From NCBI GenBank assembly GCA_029378245.1, contig JARKIF010000025.1, positions 682,001 through 746,000 on the forward strand: 64,000 nt of DNA, written 5' to 3'. The translations under genes were made by a program, and so were the position numbers. The notes beneath the pieces are model-generated. The model made no database searches. It was given only the letters and a program-made list of their open reading frames with translations, and was not told the origin of the DNA. Each line of letters opens with the position of its first letter. Within the stretch, counting starts at the first letter, position 1. The DNA is from Roridomyces roridus (Eukaryota; Basidiomycota; Agaricomycetes; Agaricales; Mycenaceae). Below, piece after piece: positions 10,829 through 21,346 of the stretch.

Positions 10829-10860
10829 AACCAAGCAAGAGCAAAAGCCACGTCTCTTTC
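10829..10860 (+). promoter_or_regulatory. Conserved M-family upstream motif
   Basis: AAGCAAGAGCAAAAGCCACG followed by TCTCTTTC sits 18-50 bp upstream of the M2 start. Near-identical blocks precede M3 (18486-18518), M4 (37583-37614) and M5 (45780-45810). The core GCCACGTC plus a pyrimidine run is conserved while surrounding bases drift, which suggests a promoter element. Confidence 0.5.
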
Positions 10861-10878
10861 TTTTTCATCTCGCCACAA

Positions 10879-13004
10879 ATGCATCCAGATTTAGACGTGC
10901 GCAGTATTAGACTCCTCCCCGTGAATTTTCAGGTGAGACGCCGATTGGACAGCAACACTCCTTTTACGTGGTCACCGATCTTTGCAAAAGAGTCTCACCT
11001 CCACGGCAGCGGCTGCATCCAGAACATTCCTAGATGTTCTACTAGTAAAGACGCTGTCGCATACCGATCCTTTGTCTGCTTCTCAGCGGTCGCTCCTGCT
11101 TCCAGTGTGGTTTGCCAACCTCGACCTGGAAAAGATCCCGACTTCGGACCAGCTCGAAGACATGCATGGCGGTTCCGCGATTGTGGAGGACATCCAATGC
11201 GCAATCATCTCCGTGGATTCCATAATGCGTCTCCGACTCAAGGGAGATGTCGGGACATCATTGTGGCCTCGCGTCTGGGGGTGGTTCGAGTTCCTGGAGA
11301 TGCACCGCAACTATCTTTCCGCGGCCGACATCCCACTCCTTCCCGAAATCGACGCGTACTGCACCTTCATCACCTTTGTCAGCTTCGTTCGCGTTCACCC
11401 TGCGACCTACGACCTCATGTCGACAACACCGCAGTTTTGGGGATTCATTGTCGAGGCTTGGTCGTTGATACCTCAGATGGACGACACGGCAGGCGAGGCA
11501 GCAGAGGCCGTACGGGCGATCATGCTTCACGTCGTGGCACAGCTCCTTGTCGCTTCCAAGGCAAGCCCTGATTCTCAAATATTGGCGGAGATGATCGAGG
11601 CAGCAGGCTCCATCGACCACCTCGCCCGTCTTGTTCTAGAATTCATACGAGTCACCATCACCGAGCCGCTCCCCGACTCCGCCAGTCCGGCCTCCTACCT
11701 GCAAAATCTCTTGTTTTTCGCTATTGGGGCTGGCGTGTGTCAGGACAAAGAATCCGATATGACAAGCCGACGCCTGATCTCCGCGCTCTGTGAGCTGGAC
11801 CTCAATCGGGAACTATTGAGCGTCATCTTCTTCCTCTGCGACCGCTCAGATCCCGATGCCTGGATAGTCCTCGGCCTATGTGTCTGGCTCATGAGATACA
11901 TGGTCAACTTGTCGCGACCCAATATGTGGCTTGATGCATTGCTGCAACGAGGCCTCCTCCGGGCTCTCATCCTGGTCACCCACCGGGCAGGCATTGACTC
12001 TGATGAGGTGGAGCCGAGGCTCCGCGAGCCCCTACGGGCTTTCTTGCGCGATGTCACATCTGGGTTGGTCTACTATCGGCCGATAATCACTTTCGAAAAA
12101 GCCTTCAAAGAGGCGCAAGGTTCCATTTCTGCGGATACTTTCAAAGACCATCCACTCTCCGCAGACTGGAAGCACTTTCTCACAGCAACACGCGATCTTC
12201 TGGACGCTCTCGAGGGCTTCCATTCCCCATCGTTCCGCACGCTCAAGGCCTGCGACAACTTGGAGGTCAGACATTTCCCGGATATTGGACTACCCTGACT
12301 TGTTTCGTAGTGTGGCAGTATCGGCGAGACGAATGCTATGGCCGGGCGCTGCTCCGGGTGCCACACGTTCTACTACTGCTCCCAAGAATGCCAGAAGATC
12401 GACTGGAAAGCTGGACACCGGAACTGCTGCGCGTCTCACAGCGGTCTCCTTCTAGGTAAACCTGAGCTGCCACGCGTGGACCCAGCTGACATGAACCGCA
12501 GCCGAACATGACGACCCCAACCTGTCTTTCAAGGAACGTTCATTTTTGCGGGCGCTGGTTCACCACAAGTATCTCAAGGAACGACGAAGCATATGTTTCA
12601 AACAAGTCCAGGTCCTCGCCGCGCATCCCGCAGACTCGGAAACGTCCCCACTTCTCTTCACGCTCTTCAATTTTGACAGATGTCCGCCTGTGGTCAAAGT
12701 CCACGAGGTAGGAAACTTGCCGAAGCGCGTCGCAGATCTTGTTGGCACTGATAGTGCGGAGTGGACTGATATTGTTGAGCGCGCGGAGCGGGATGGTGGG
12801 TATACGCAGTTGCATGGGCTGTGCGTTAGAGACGGCAAAAGACCGCGTGTTTGGGTGATTCCATTGCGGACGAACATTCCGCTCATCCACGAGGGCTTGA
12901 AGGCGTTGGCAGATCGCGTGCGTCTGGGAGAGTTGAGCGATAAGCGTGCGCTTCTGCGTGAAATACGCCGTGTGCTGGATGAGGAGGTGACGGAGATACA
13001 TTAG
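10879..13004 (+). CDS. MYND zinc-finger protein M2 (intact)
   Basis: Four exons, 10879-10932, 10991-12265, 12311-12455 and 12502-13004, give 658 aa with all phases agreeing. The introns are 58, 45 and 46 nt. The start MHPDLDV is shared by M3, M4 and M5. Residues about 30-435 form a helix-rich region of unknown fold with conserved LLPVWFANL, WPRVWGWFEF and RGLLRALILVTHR blocks. Residues 439-483 form a MYND finger: ligands C439, C444, C457, C460, C466, C470, H479, C483 around YYCSQEC. A conserved tail (about 490-658) ends Glu-Ile-His. MYND domains bind proline-rich peptides in partner proteins; no SET or other catalytic domain is visible. The best intact copy of the family here. Its cellular role is unknown. 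Confidence 0.85.
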
Positions 13005-13083
13005 TTTGTTCTGCTGTTCAAATTTCAGTATGTATAATGTGACGGCTTACCTATGGTTGGCATTGTTTGCCGGAACCCCCTCT

Positions 13084-13830
13084 CACCGGGGGCGAAGTCC
13101 GACGCATGTCGTTTTGACATGCCTCGTTCGCATGTCTCGACGCATGTCTCGACGCATGTTCCAACGCATGTGCCTCAAAGTACAAGGGCAGTCACATAGC
13201 AAACACCAGGACGGCCACAGTGATCCGGAATTTCTAATTGATGATTTCGATCAACCATTGATCAAAGTTCGAATTTTCAAAGTCCAAGGCATTGGCTGGC
13301 CAAAGGTACAAGAACTTGTCAAAGGGTAGAAATTCCGGTCAACAACCCCGTCGAAATTCGGCATGCCACCTCGCAGTCTTCCCGGCTCCGTAGCGAATCT
13401 TCATGGATGAATTGTTGATGACACCTCCCTGGACTTTGCGGCTGCTGGGAACCTTTCAAAGCCGGACATCTCAAGCTGCAACAGCTGAGAGTCTGCACAC
13501 ACTCGTTTCTCGGAACAATGATTGTTCATTCAGAAAAAGTCGCCTGGACTCAACGTTCAACCTTGACACCTATCTTCAACCAGAAACCTACAGTTTCACT
13601 CAATTCTTGGGGGTAGATTCAGCAATACCATCAAGATACCATCAAAAACAATGTCGCCGCATGTCGACGGCCCGCTGATGGCACCAACTAGCCACTCGTC
13701 ACATTCATCGTTGATTCATGCTGAACAAACTGGGAACAAGGGATTGCCCGGGAGATTCCGAAAACGACATGCGTCGAGACATGCGAACGAGGCATGTTAA
13801 AACGACATGCGTCCGACTTTGCCCCCGGTG
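13084..13830. mobile_element. TIR element with GACGCATGTC repeats
   Basis: This 747-bp element has inverted ends of about 75 bp, starting CACCGGGGGC(G/A)AAGTC and continuing GACGCATGTCGTTTT and TGCCTCGTTCGCATGTCTCG. The decamer GACGCATGTC and its complement recur in both arms, up to three times in tandem on the left. The interior carries no recognisable gene. No exact target duplication was found, so it is old or of another superfamily. Confidence 0.7.
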
Positions 13831-14437
13831 CCCTGAGTTCTTCATTCCAAATCCCACACGGGTGCAGCGGCTTCGGTCGGGCATAGTGCATAAAGAGCAT
13901 TACCTCGGGTGGTTGTTTATTTTCCTCGGCTGAGTTTCAATTGCACGGCCAAAATCAACGGGGAGGGGAGGACCGGCTACTTATGCCGGCTCGTATGAAG
14001 GTGTATGGAAGCGCGAGAGCGCTAAACAGCACCGGACGGGGCTTCCACTTCAACCCTCCTGCAACGTCCCACAAAATTTGGAACGTACATGCTGAATGAT
14101 GGCGGTGATATCGATACGATATCGCTGTTGTTTAACAGAAGTACAGGGTGCCGGAGCGGAGCGAAGGCATGCATGCCTTGTTTGCGTACTTATAAGAAGG
14201 CAGTTCGGGCGCTGATGGCACCGCCATGAAATTAATCATCTCAGCGTCCGTGCTTGCCGCGTACAACCTACCGACGTTTTTTTGAAGAGACCCTAGTTGC
14301 GAGAGGAGAGAGCAATCCAGGTGTTGACCACCACTCGGATCGGAAAAGGAAGATCTTCCAGCGGCCATCACGGTGATCCGGACATCGCTTCTGTTCTCGC
14401 TCAAACTCGTCCCTCATCTTGTCTCCGACCCCAGAGG
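13831..14437. other. Intergenic upstream of STAND gene
   Basis: No gene seen. GATATCGATACGATATC at about 14107 is a short palindrome. The last 200 bp presumably hold the promoter of the gene starting at 14438. Confidence 0.4.
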
Positions 14438-16651
14438 ATGCCGCCCCAGCTGCGCAAGGCGTCGACAAAGGACCGCATCCTCCAGCACGGCACGGTCGCT
14501 TGCACCCTGCTCAAGGACATTGGAAATGCCACCAATCAGCCGTATCTACAGGCCATTGCCAGCTTGTCGCTCATCATTATGGAGACGCTGCAGGTGCGTC
14601 CTTCTCCCGCTTTCTCCCGCTGAGAACTTCCCGGCTGATGTTCCTTTTGAATTGAAGCGGGTCAGGGACAATAAGGACGGTGTGTACGGCCCCGGGTACT
14701 TGGATATAGACTCTAATGTTTTCACTGGCAGCCTGTGTACGGATGACGGAGCGCGCGTATGAGCTGGTCTGCGCTATCATCAATATCTGCCGGGATAGTG
14801 AGGCCGAACTTGCCCCAGTGATGGTCCGCAGCATCGAGCAATTCACCGAGTACGTTCTGGTCCCTCACTCCAATGTATCGACTCACATTATCTAGTACAC
14901 TCGAAAAAATGCTCACTTTTGTGCGGAGCCAGGTCCGAGGTGGCGTTGTGCGCAGGATGCTACGTTCGATGGAGGACACAGACTTGATTAAGGACTGCAA
15001 TGACGGGCTCAAGCACGCTCTGGATGTCTTTGGAGTGCGTCTTGCCATTCTGCCCCAATTCATAGGCTGACAAAAGACAGGTCCAAGCGAGTATCGTCGC
15101 AGCGATGACCATGGCCGAGATGCAGGTCCGTCCCTCCTTTTTTCTCCGTCCTTACCCTAACACCGTCCTCCCCAGAGAGACGCCACGCAGCGCCACGAAG
15201 AGCTGATCACCATCCTCCGTACCAAGCGTAAATCCACACGTGACTCGACATCCGACACACTCACTCCCTCGCCACGCAAGAGTCGCAGCAAAAGGCAGAC
15301 CCAGCCCGACACGCGTAGTACCCCACTCCTGCCTGCTTCCCCAAAAATCTTCTACGGGCGGACGGACCAGCTGACGCACGTCGTCAACGCCATACTCCTC
15401 GCCTGCTCTCCGTCCTCCTCCTCCCCTGCGCGCATAACGATATCAGGCCCTGTCGGTATCGGCAAATCCGCCTTGGCACTGGCAGCGGCACACAGCTCGT
15501 CCTGCGCCAGCTTGTTTGGTGTGAATCGGTACTGGGTAGACTGCGGCAGCGCTATGGACGCCAAGCAGCTCGTGGCACGTATTGCGATTGCGCTGGGGCT
15601 GGAGAAGTACGGGAGGAAAGCGGTTATGCGGGCGTTTGGTGGATTGGGTAGTCTTGGGATCCAAGAGGAAGGCGAGGTGAAGGAGGGAGACGAAGGTGAT
15701 AAACCCAAGGCGCCTCCGGCACCCGCCCTCCTCGTCCTAGACGCTCTCGACGCTCCATGGGCACCGCTGGCCAATCGCTCAGACGTCGAGGACTTTCTCT
15801 CCCTCCTCGCTGACCTCTCCCATCTAACCCTCATCGTCACCCTGCGCGGGTCCTCGCGTCCTCGTCAGATTCGCTGGACTCGCCCCTTCCTTCCCCCACT
15901 CTCTCCTATCGACGCAGACGCTGCACGCCAGACGTTCCTCGACATCTCAGATGCCCCGCCCGAGGACCAGGACGACGACGGGGGGATGCAGAAGCTGCTG
16001 GAGATCGCGGAGGGTGTGCCGGGGGTGATTACGCATTTGGCTGGGCTTGCGAGCTTTGAGGGGTGTGCTGCGTTGGCGGCGAGGTGTGAGACGGAGGGTG
16101 CTGCTGTTGTACGAGATCGGGAGGAGCGTATGGGGATACGGTCTCCCGTGGTGCCTGTTCTTGGAGGTACGATTAGCGAGGAGCCAGGGGAGATGGAGGT
16201 CGGTGAAGGTGTGGGTGAGAGGGTGAAGGATATGAATGAAAAAGCGGACGAGGATGTTAAAGAGAAGAGGGAGGCACAGCTTAACAGCTCTCCTCTTAAC
16301 AGCTCTGACGGCACGGCGTCTGCGTCCGCCTCTCGGACGTCGATTGATAGCGTGCTGTCGGGGACGACGGCGGTGTCGGGGGGCAGTGTCATGCCGACGG
16401 GCTTGATGGGGCGGACTTTTTCAGGGAGCACCTTGGCGAGTACGAGTACCGGGGTGTTCTCGGGTACGACGGCGGTGTCGGTGTCTGAAAGGACCTTTTC
16501 GCTTGATAGCGTGCGTTCTGCGGCCACGTATGCTTCGGGCTCTACACTCGCTTCCGTGTCCTCGGCTGCGTCTGTGGCGAGTACGGTTAGGGTCGGGTCT
16601 TTGGACTCCGATGACGAGGGCGGGGACGAGGACGAGGATTTGAAACCGTGA
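14438..16651 (+). CDS. STAND-type NTPase with MLKL/HeLo-like helical N-terminus
   Basis: Six exons, 14438-14593, 14658-14679, 14732-14849, 14896-15034, 15081-15125 and 15176-16651, give 651 aa with consistent phases. Residues about 10-165 are a four-helix-type N-terminal domain seen in many agaricomycete proteins (PYLQAIASLSLIIMETLQ, then AYELVCAII, then a TMAEMQ helix) and related to the MLKL N-terminal/HeLo group. A basic Ser/Thr-rich linker leads to an NTPase: FYGR entry motif, Walker A GPVGIGKS at 251-258, and Walker B-like LLVLDALD at about 344-351. Family members normally continue into TPR or other sensor repeats. Here the protein instead ends in a low-complexity Ser/Thr/Gly tail with repeated SGTTAVS and an acidic terminus. 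It may be a truncated NLR-like protein or an NTPase without a sensor. A role in self/non-self recognition or cell death is inferred from the family only. Confidence 0.75.
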
Positions 16652-17509
16652 GCGGGCTGCAGTCCCCGTTCCTTCCTCGTTGCTCGTTGCTCGTTGTCCG
16701 CTGGCTACGGTGCTTCCTCCCTGGCTGGCAGGACTACACGGCCCCTCCCCAGTCGATGTCTGAAGAAAAAATGACACCACGCCCGCGCCTTGCCTGTGCT
16801 TCTCGTCGCTAGCCGACCGAGGCGCGCCAGGATCGAGTCTTCATTCACACGTTCGCCAATACATCTGTACTACCACCACTACATACATCATTCGCATATG
16901 CATATGCATTGTACCTCTACCATCGATCGACATCCTCCATTCGTCTATGCTCTCCTCTACTACTTTTATGCTTATACTTATAATCCTGCTTACTTGCGCT
17001 TTCGTAGTATCTATTTTATATGTTATGTTACCCTAACGCCGACTGCGATTGGAATGTTTGGCAAAGCTACTTATGTTTCTCTCGGCGCGTGGGGTGGTGC
17101 TGGACGAAACGAAACGGGGTATTTGGAAAGTGGCACCGCCTTCGTTCCGACTCCGAGGACTGGCGGGATGCTCGGTCATGTTGTCTTCATGCGTCTGTGC
17201 GTCTGTGCATTCGAATTTCCCGATCGGTTTCCAGGATTGTACATAACCGACGCCTGTTGTCGTGAACCTCGTGTGTGTGCCCAGCGCTCATCTTGCAATG
17301 TTGACTGAACGTAGTCTCGGGACCAGACTGTAGTATCACTGACGAACAAGTAGTGATTGAGTAGTGATATACACCATGGCCTCACCATTCACACATCTTT
17401 GTCATGAACCGCGAAACCAAGTCGAGTTTGTGGGGTGAACTGGCGAAGCGGGCAAGAAGCGGGTCATTGCAATTGGTGATGCATGGAAAGCCAGAGCACC
17501 ACGCGCCGC
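16652..17509. other. 3' flank of STAND gene
   Basis: No gene recognised. The T/A-rich segment at about 16860-17030 may serve as the 3' untranslated region. Confidence 0.35.
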
Positions 17510-17880
17510 TAGCTTCTTCCCCTCGACGACGAAGCCTCCGTGATCACATGCATATGCTCTCTGCATTGCGTGCACGAAGCAGTACGAAGTCAAGATCACA
17601 TCCGCCTCCCGGGACACCGCTACTGCGAGGTTACCCTGGCTGGCGCTGCTTCCTGCGCTGAGAAAAGTGGCGTTCCACGTGTATGAGGATGAGTACTTGG
17701 AGAGGTTGGGTCCGTTGCCGGATACTGCTGGCAAGCAAGATGCAAGATGCGCATGATGCGTGGAAGCGGTTGGTTGAGGCACCGTCACTGCAACTTGAGG
17801 GTGTTGAGGTTCAGGTGCGGTTGGGTCGTTCTTTTGGGCTCACTGATATCTGATATGACCCCGTGAAAGGTTCGGGCTGG
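17510..17880 (+). pseudogene. F-box family A, fragment A3 (3' end)
   Basis: Only the last roughly 110 codons of family A remain, with several small indels. The stretch equivalent to FFSLDDEASAIIRSLHCVHE begins near 17511. LPWLALFPAL is near 17630 and YEDE.LERLGPLPDTA near 17680. Frame breaks occur at the inserted CATATG and AGTACG bases and again near 17735. It precedes M3 just as A2 precedes M2, which supports duplication of an A-M unit. Confidence 0.7.
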
Positions 17881-18485
17881 GATTCAGAGGTTTTTGCGAT
17901 TCAGATCGGTTTTGTATGGTAATGGAAAGGGACGAGAAGCAACAGCTGTCCATTCGTCTTTCCATTGCTATAATTTCCACCCAGAAAGTTCAACAATGGT
18001 TATCTTTTTGATTGTTGAATGCACAAGGTCTTCGTCTAGTAGTAGTTGAATTGAGTAGTTGAATTTAGAAAATGCTGATATGTGCCCGTGCGTAGGGCTT
18101 CCAGGCAATGGCTTAGCTCGGCACTCTCGAGGGACAGAGTAGTCCAGTACTACGTCCTTACTCGCGAGTCGCCGACTCGCCCCACGCTCAAATAAGTTTC
18201 AAATTATTGATACAGTGTCTTCTACTCCGTGCAGCGCGGTTCGAGTCCATGCAGATAAAAAATACGCCCGTACGGCGTACAGACTACAGTACTAGGAACT
18301 CGATCACTTAAATTGATCAGTTACAGTTGTTAGTTCAGAGACAATTCAGAGGCGGCGGGGTTGGTACTCTGTAATTCTCATACGCAGCGTTCCCTAAAAG
18401 GCGTGACCTCTGGTGACCAGAGAGAAGATGACGCTTGGAAATCAAGCCGTCGTCGGAGCAGATCAAAGTTCCAAAATCAATCAAC

Positions 18486-18518
18486 AACCAAGCAAGAGCC
18501 AACGCCACGTCTCTTTCT
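18486..18518 (+). promoter_or_regulatory. Conserved M-family upstream motif
   Basis: AACCAAGCAAGAGCCAACGC followed by CACGTCTCTTTCT, about 45 bp upstream of the M3 start. Same block as before M2, M4 and M5. Confidence 0.5.
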
Positions 18519-18560
18519 TTCTGCTTTCATCTCGCTACAACTTGCCACTGTGTCCCACGA

Positions 18561-20671
18561 ATGCATCCGGGTCTAGATGTGGAGAGTATTAGGCGCCTCC
18601 CCGAACCTTTCCGGGTAACAGCCACACTCTTCTTTTCGTGGTCGCTGATCTTGGCAAAAGGGTATCGCCTCCAGGGCAGCGGCTGCGTCCAGAACATTTG
18701 AAGATGTCGTACAAGCAAAGAAGCTCATGGTTAGGGATATTTTATCTGCGTCTCAGCGGGCGGCCTTTCTTCCAGTCTGGTTTGCCAACCTCAACCTGGA
18801 AAAGATTCCGACTTCGGAGCAACTCGAAAAAATGTATCGCGGTTCTACGACCGTAGAAAACATCCAATGCGCAGTCCTCTCCGTGGATTCCATACTTCGC
18901 CTCCAGCTCAAGGAAGATGTCGGTACATCATTGTGGCCCCGCGTCTGGGGATGGTTCGAGTTCATCGAGATCCACCGCGCCTATCTTACCGCGGCCGACA
19001 TCCCACTCGTTCCTGAAACGAACGCGTATTGCACCTTCATGTCTTTTATTAGCGCGTTTCGCGGTCACCCTGCGACCTGGAACCTCATGTCAACGACACC
19101 GCAGTTTTGGGCCCGCATTGTAAAAGCCTGGTCGCTGTTACCTCAGATGAACGACGTGGCAGGTGAGGTAGCAGAGGCCGAACGGTCGCTGATGCTTCAC
19201 ATCGTGGCAGAGTTCCTTGCCGCTTCCAAGGCAAGCCCTGATTCTGGAATATTGGCGGAGATGATCGAGGCAGCAGGCTCCATCCACGATCTCGCCCGTC
19301 TTGTCCTAGAATTTATGCGAGTCGCTATCACCCAGCCGCTCCCTGAATCCGCCAGTCCCGCGTCCTACCTGAACAATCTTCTGGTTTTCGCGGTGAGGGC
19401 TGGCGTGTGCCGAGACAGAGGGTCCGTTATGCCACGTCGACCGCTGATCTCCGCACTCTGTGAGCTCGACCTCCATGTGGAATTATTGGGCGTCCTCTTC
19501 TTCCTCTGTGACCGCTCAGAGCCCGATACTTGGATGGTCCTCGGTGCATGTGTCAGGCTGATGCGATACATCGTCAACTCGTCGCGACCCAATATGTGGC
19601 TCGGTCCATTGCTTCAACGAGGCCTCCTTCGCGCTCTCATCTTGGTGACCCATCGAGCAGGTATTGACCATGATGAGGCGGAACCGAGGCTTCGTGAACC
19701 TCTACGAACTTTCTTACACGATATAACGTCTGGGTTGGTCTACTATCACCCGATAGTCGCTTTCGAAAAAGCTTTCAAAGAGGCCCAAGGTTCCATTTCG
19801 GCGGATACTTTCAAAGATCACCCGCTCTCCGCAGACTGGAAAGTCTTTCTCTCATCTGCGCACGAACTTCTCGGCGTTCTCGAGGATTTCCATTCACCAT
19901 CGTTCCGCACGTCCAAGGCTTGCGACAACCTACAGGTCGGACATTTCCCGGATATTCGATCGCTCTGACTTGTTTTTCGTATTGCGGGAGCATCGACGAG
20001 ACGAATGCTATGGCCGGGCGCTGCGCTGGATGCCACGCGTTCTACTACTGCTCTCAAGAATGTCAAAAGACCGACTGGAGAGTGGGACACCGGAACTTCT
20101 GCGCGTCTCACCAGGGTCTCCTTCTAGGTAAACCTGAACTTCCACGCGAACTCACCTAACATGAACCACAGCCGAACATGACGACCGCAACTTGTCTTTC
20201 AAGGAACGCTCATTTATGCGCGCGTTGATTCACCACAAGTACCTCAAAGCACAAGGCGCCATCTGTTTCGAACAGGTTCAAGTCCTCGCCGCGCATCCCG
20301 CAGAATCGGAACCCCCACTTCTCTTCACTCTCTTCGATTTTGACAGGTGCCCGCCGGTGGTTCAAGTCCACGAGGTAGGAAACTTGCCGAAGCGCGTCGC
20401 AGATCTTGTTGGCACCGATAGTGCGGAGTGGACTGATATTGTTGAGCGCGCGGAGCGGGATGGTGGGTATACACAGTTACATGGGCTGTGCGTGACAGAC
20501 GGCGAGGGACCGCGGGTTTGGTTGATTCCGTTGCGGACTGACATTCCGCTCATCCACGAGGGCTTAAAGCCGTTGGCAGATCGCGTGCGCTTGGGAGAGT
20601 TGGGGGATCAGTATGAGCTTCTGGGTGAAATACGCCGGGTGCTGGATGAGGAGGTGACGGAGATACATTAA
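18561..20671 (+). pseudogene. MYND family M, copy M3 (splice acceptor lost)
   Basis: Exons equivalent to M2 are 18561-18614, 18661-19935, 19983-20127 and 20172-20671. Coding sequence is open throughout and exon 2 is exactly as long as in M2 (1275 nt). The acceptor before the MYND exon, AG in M2, M4, M5 and M6, reads AT here (19981-19982, CGTAT then TGCGGGAGC). No other AG in that intron restores the frame. The next AG, four codons into exon 3, would shift the reading frame and destroy the zinc finger. Retaining the intron gives a stop at about 19968 and a protein lacking the MYND finger and tail. It may therefore be a recent pseudogene, or a gene making a MYND-less form of roughly 430 aa. Confidence 0.7.
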
Positions 20672-21346
20672 TTTGTTCTACTGTTCAAATTTCGGCATGT
20701 TACGGTACTTGGAAGGGAGTATATACACAATGTGCGCTATAACCGCTGAAGGAAGTGCGGTTGTGTCGCTCATTCGGCCATCAGGCCGCTACTATGAGAG
20801 ACTTCACTTGTTACTTCACTTGTTACCCCACGCTCAACTTGTTGTCTGTCTACTAGAACTTGTCAGTCTCCATTGCGTTAGTTCGAAACCACTGAACGAA
20901 TCTTTTCTCATGGAAGGTGCTCCCGTTGCCGCGAGAGCAAGCTGAGTTTCTGATGTGAACTGCGAAGCTCGGCATTAGTGATCCAATCAATCTTCTTGAA
21001 TTCCGTCAAGCCGTTTCTTGTCTTGGAACCGCATTCACGATCACGAATCAAAATGTTCAAACGTGCCTTGCATGAATCCAAGTCTTACTACAGGAGTGGC
21101 CCCGAGGTTGCGGGCCCGAAGCCAACCCGAAGCTCGTCCGACGACGTTGAATTCTTTGCCCTCACTGCGAGACTCGAATATGTAGCAGGACTTCAATGTC
21201 TCCGAAGATTATTTTTATCCAAGATTTCCCTCCGCACTTGAGGAGAGCCCGCAGAGTTCGAGTGGACCAGTGAGCTTGGCAAAACTTGGTGTGGGGGGCA
21301 GTTGATCGATTATATAATCAGACCTCTCTTGCTTCCCGCCTTGATC
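20672..21346. other. Intergenic between M3 and C1
   Basis: No gene seen. The last roughly 50 bp (TTGATCGATTATATAATCAG then CTTGCTTCCCGCC) form the C1 promoter region, including a TATATAA stretch near 21310. A relic of it recurs at about 4465-4540. Confidence 0.4.

Noticed and set aside
15352..16527. Long minus-strand frames opposite the STAND gene
   Set aside because: Shadow frames caused by high GC and Ser-rich codons; no start context, domain or splice signals.
16790..17308. 172-codon plus-strand frame after the STAND gene
   Set aside because: Tyr/His-rich low-complexity translation of a T/A-rich 3' flank with no family match or intron pattern.
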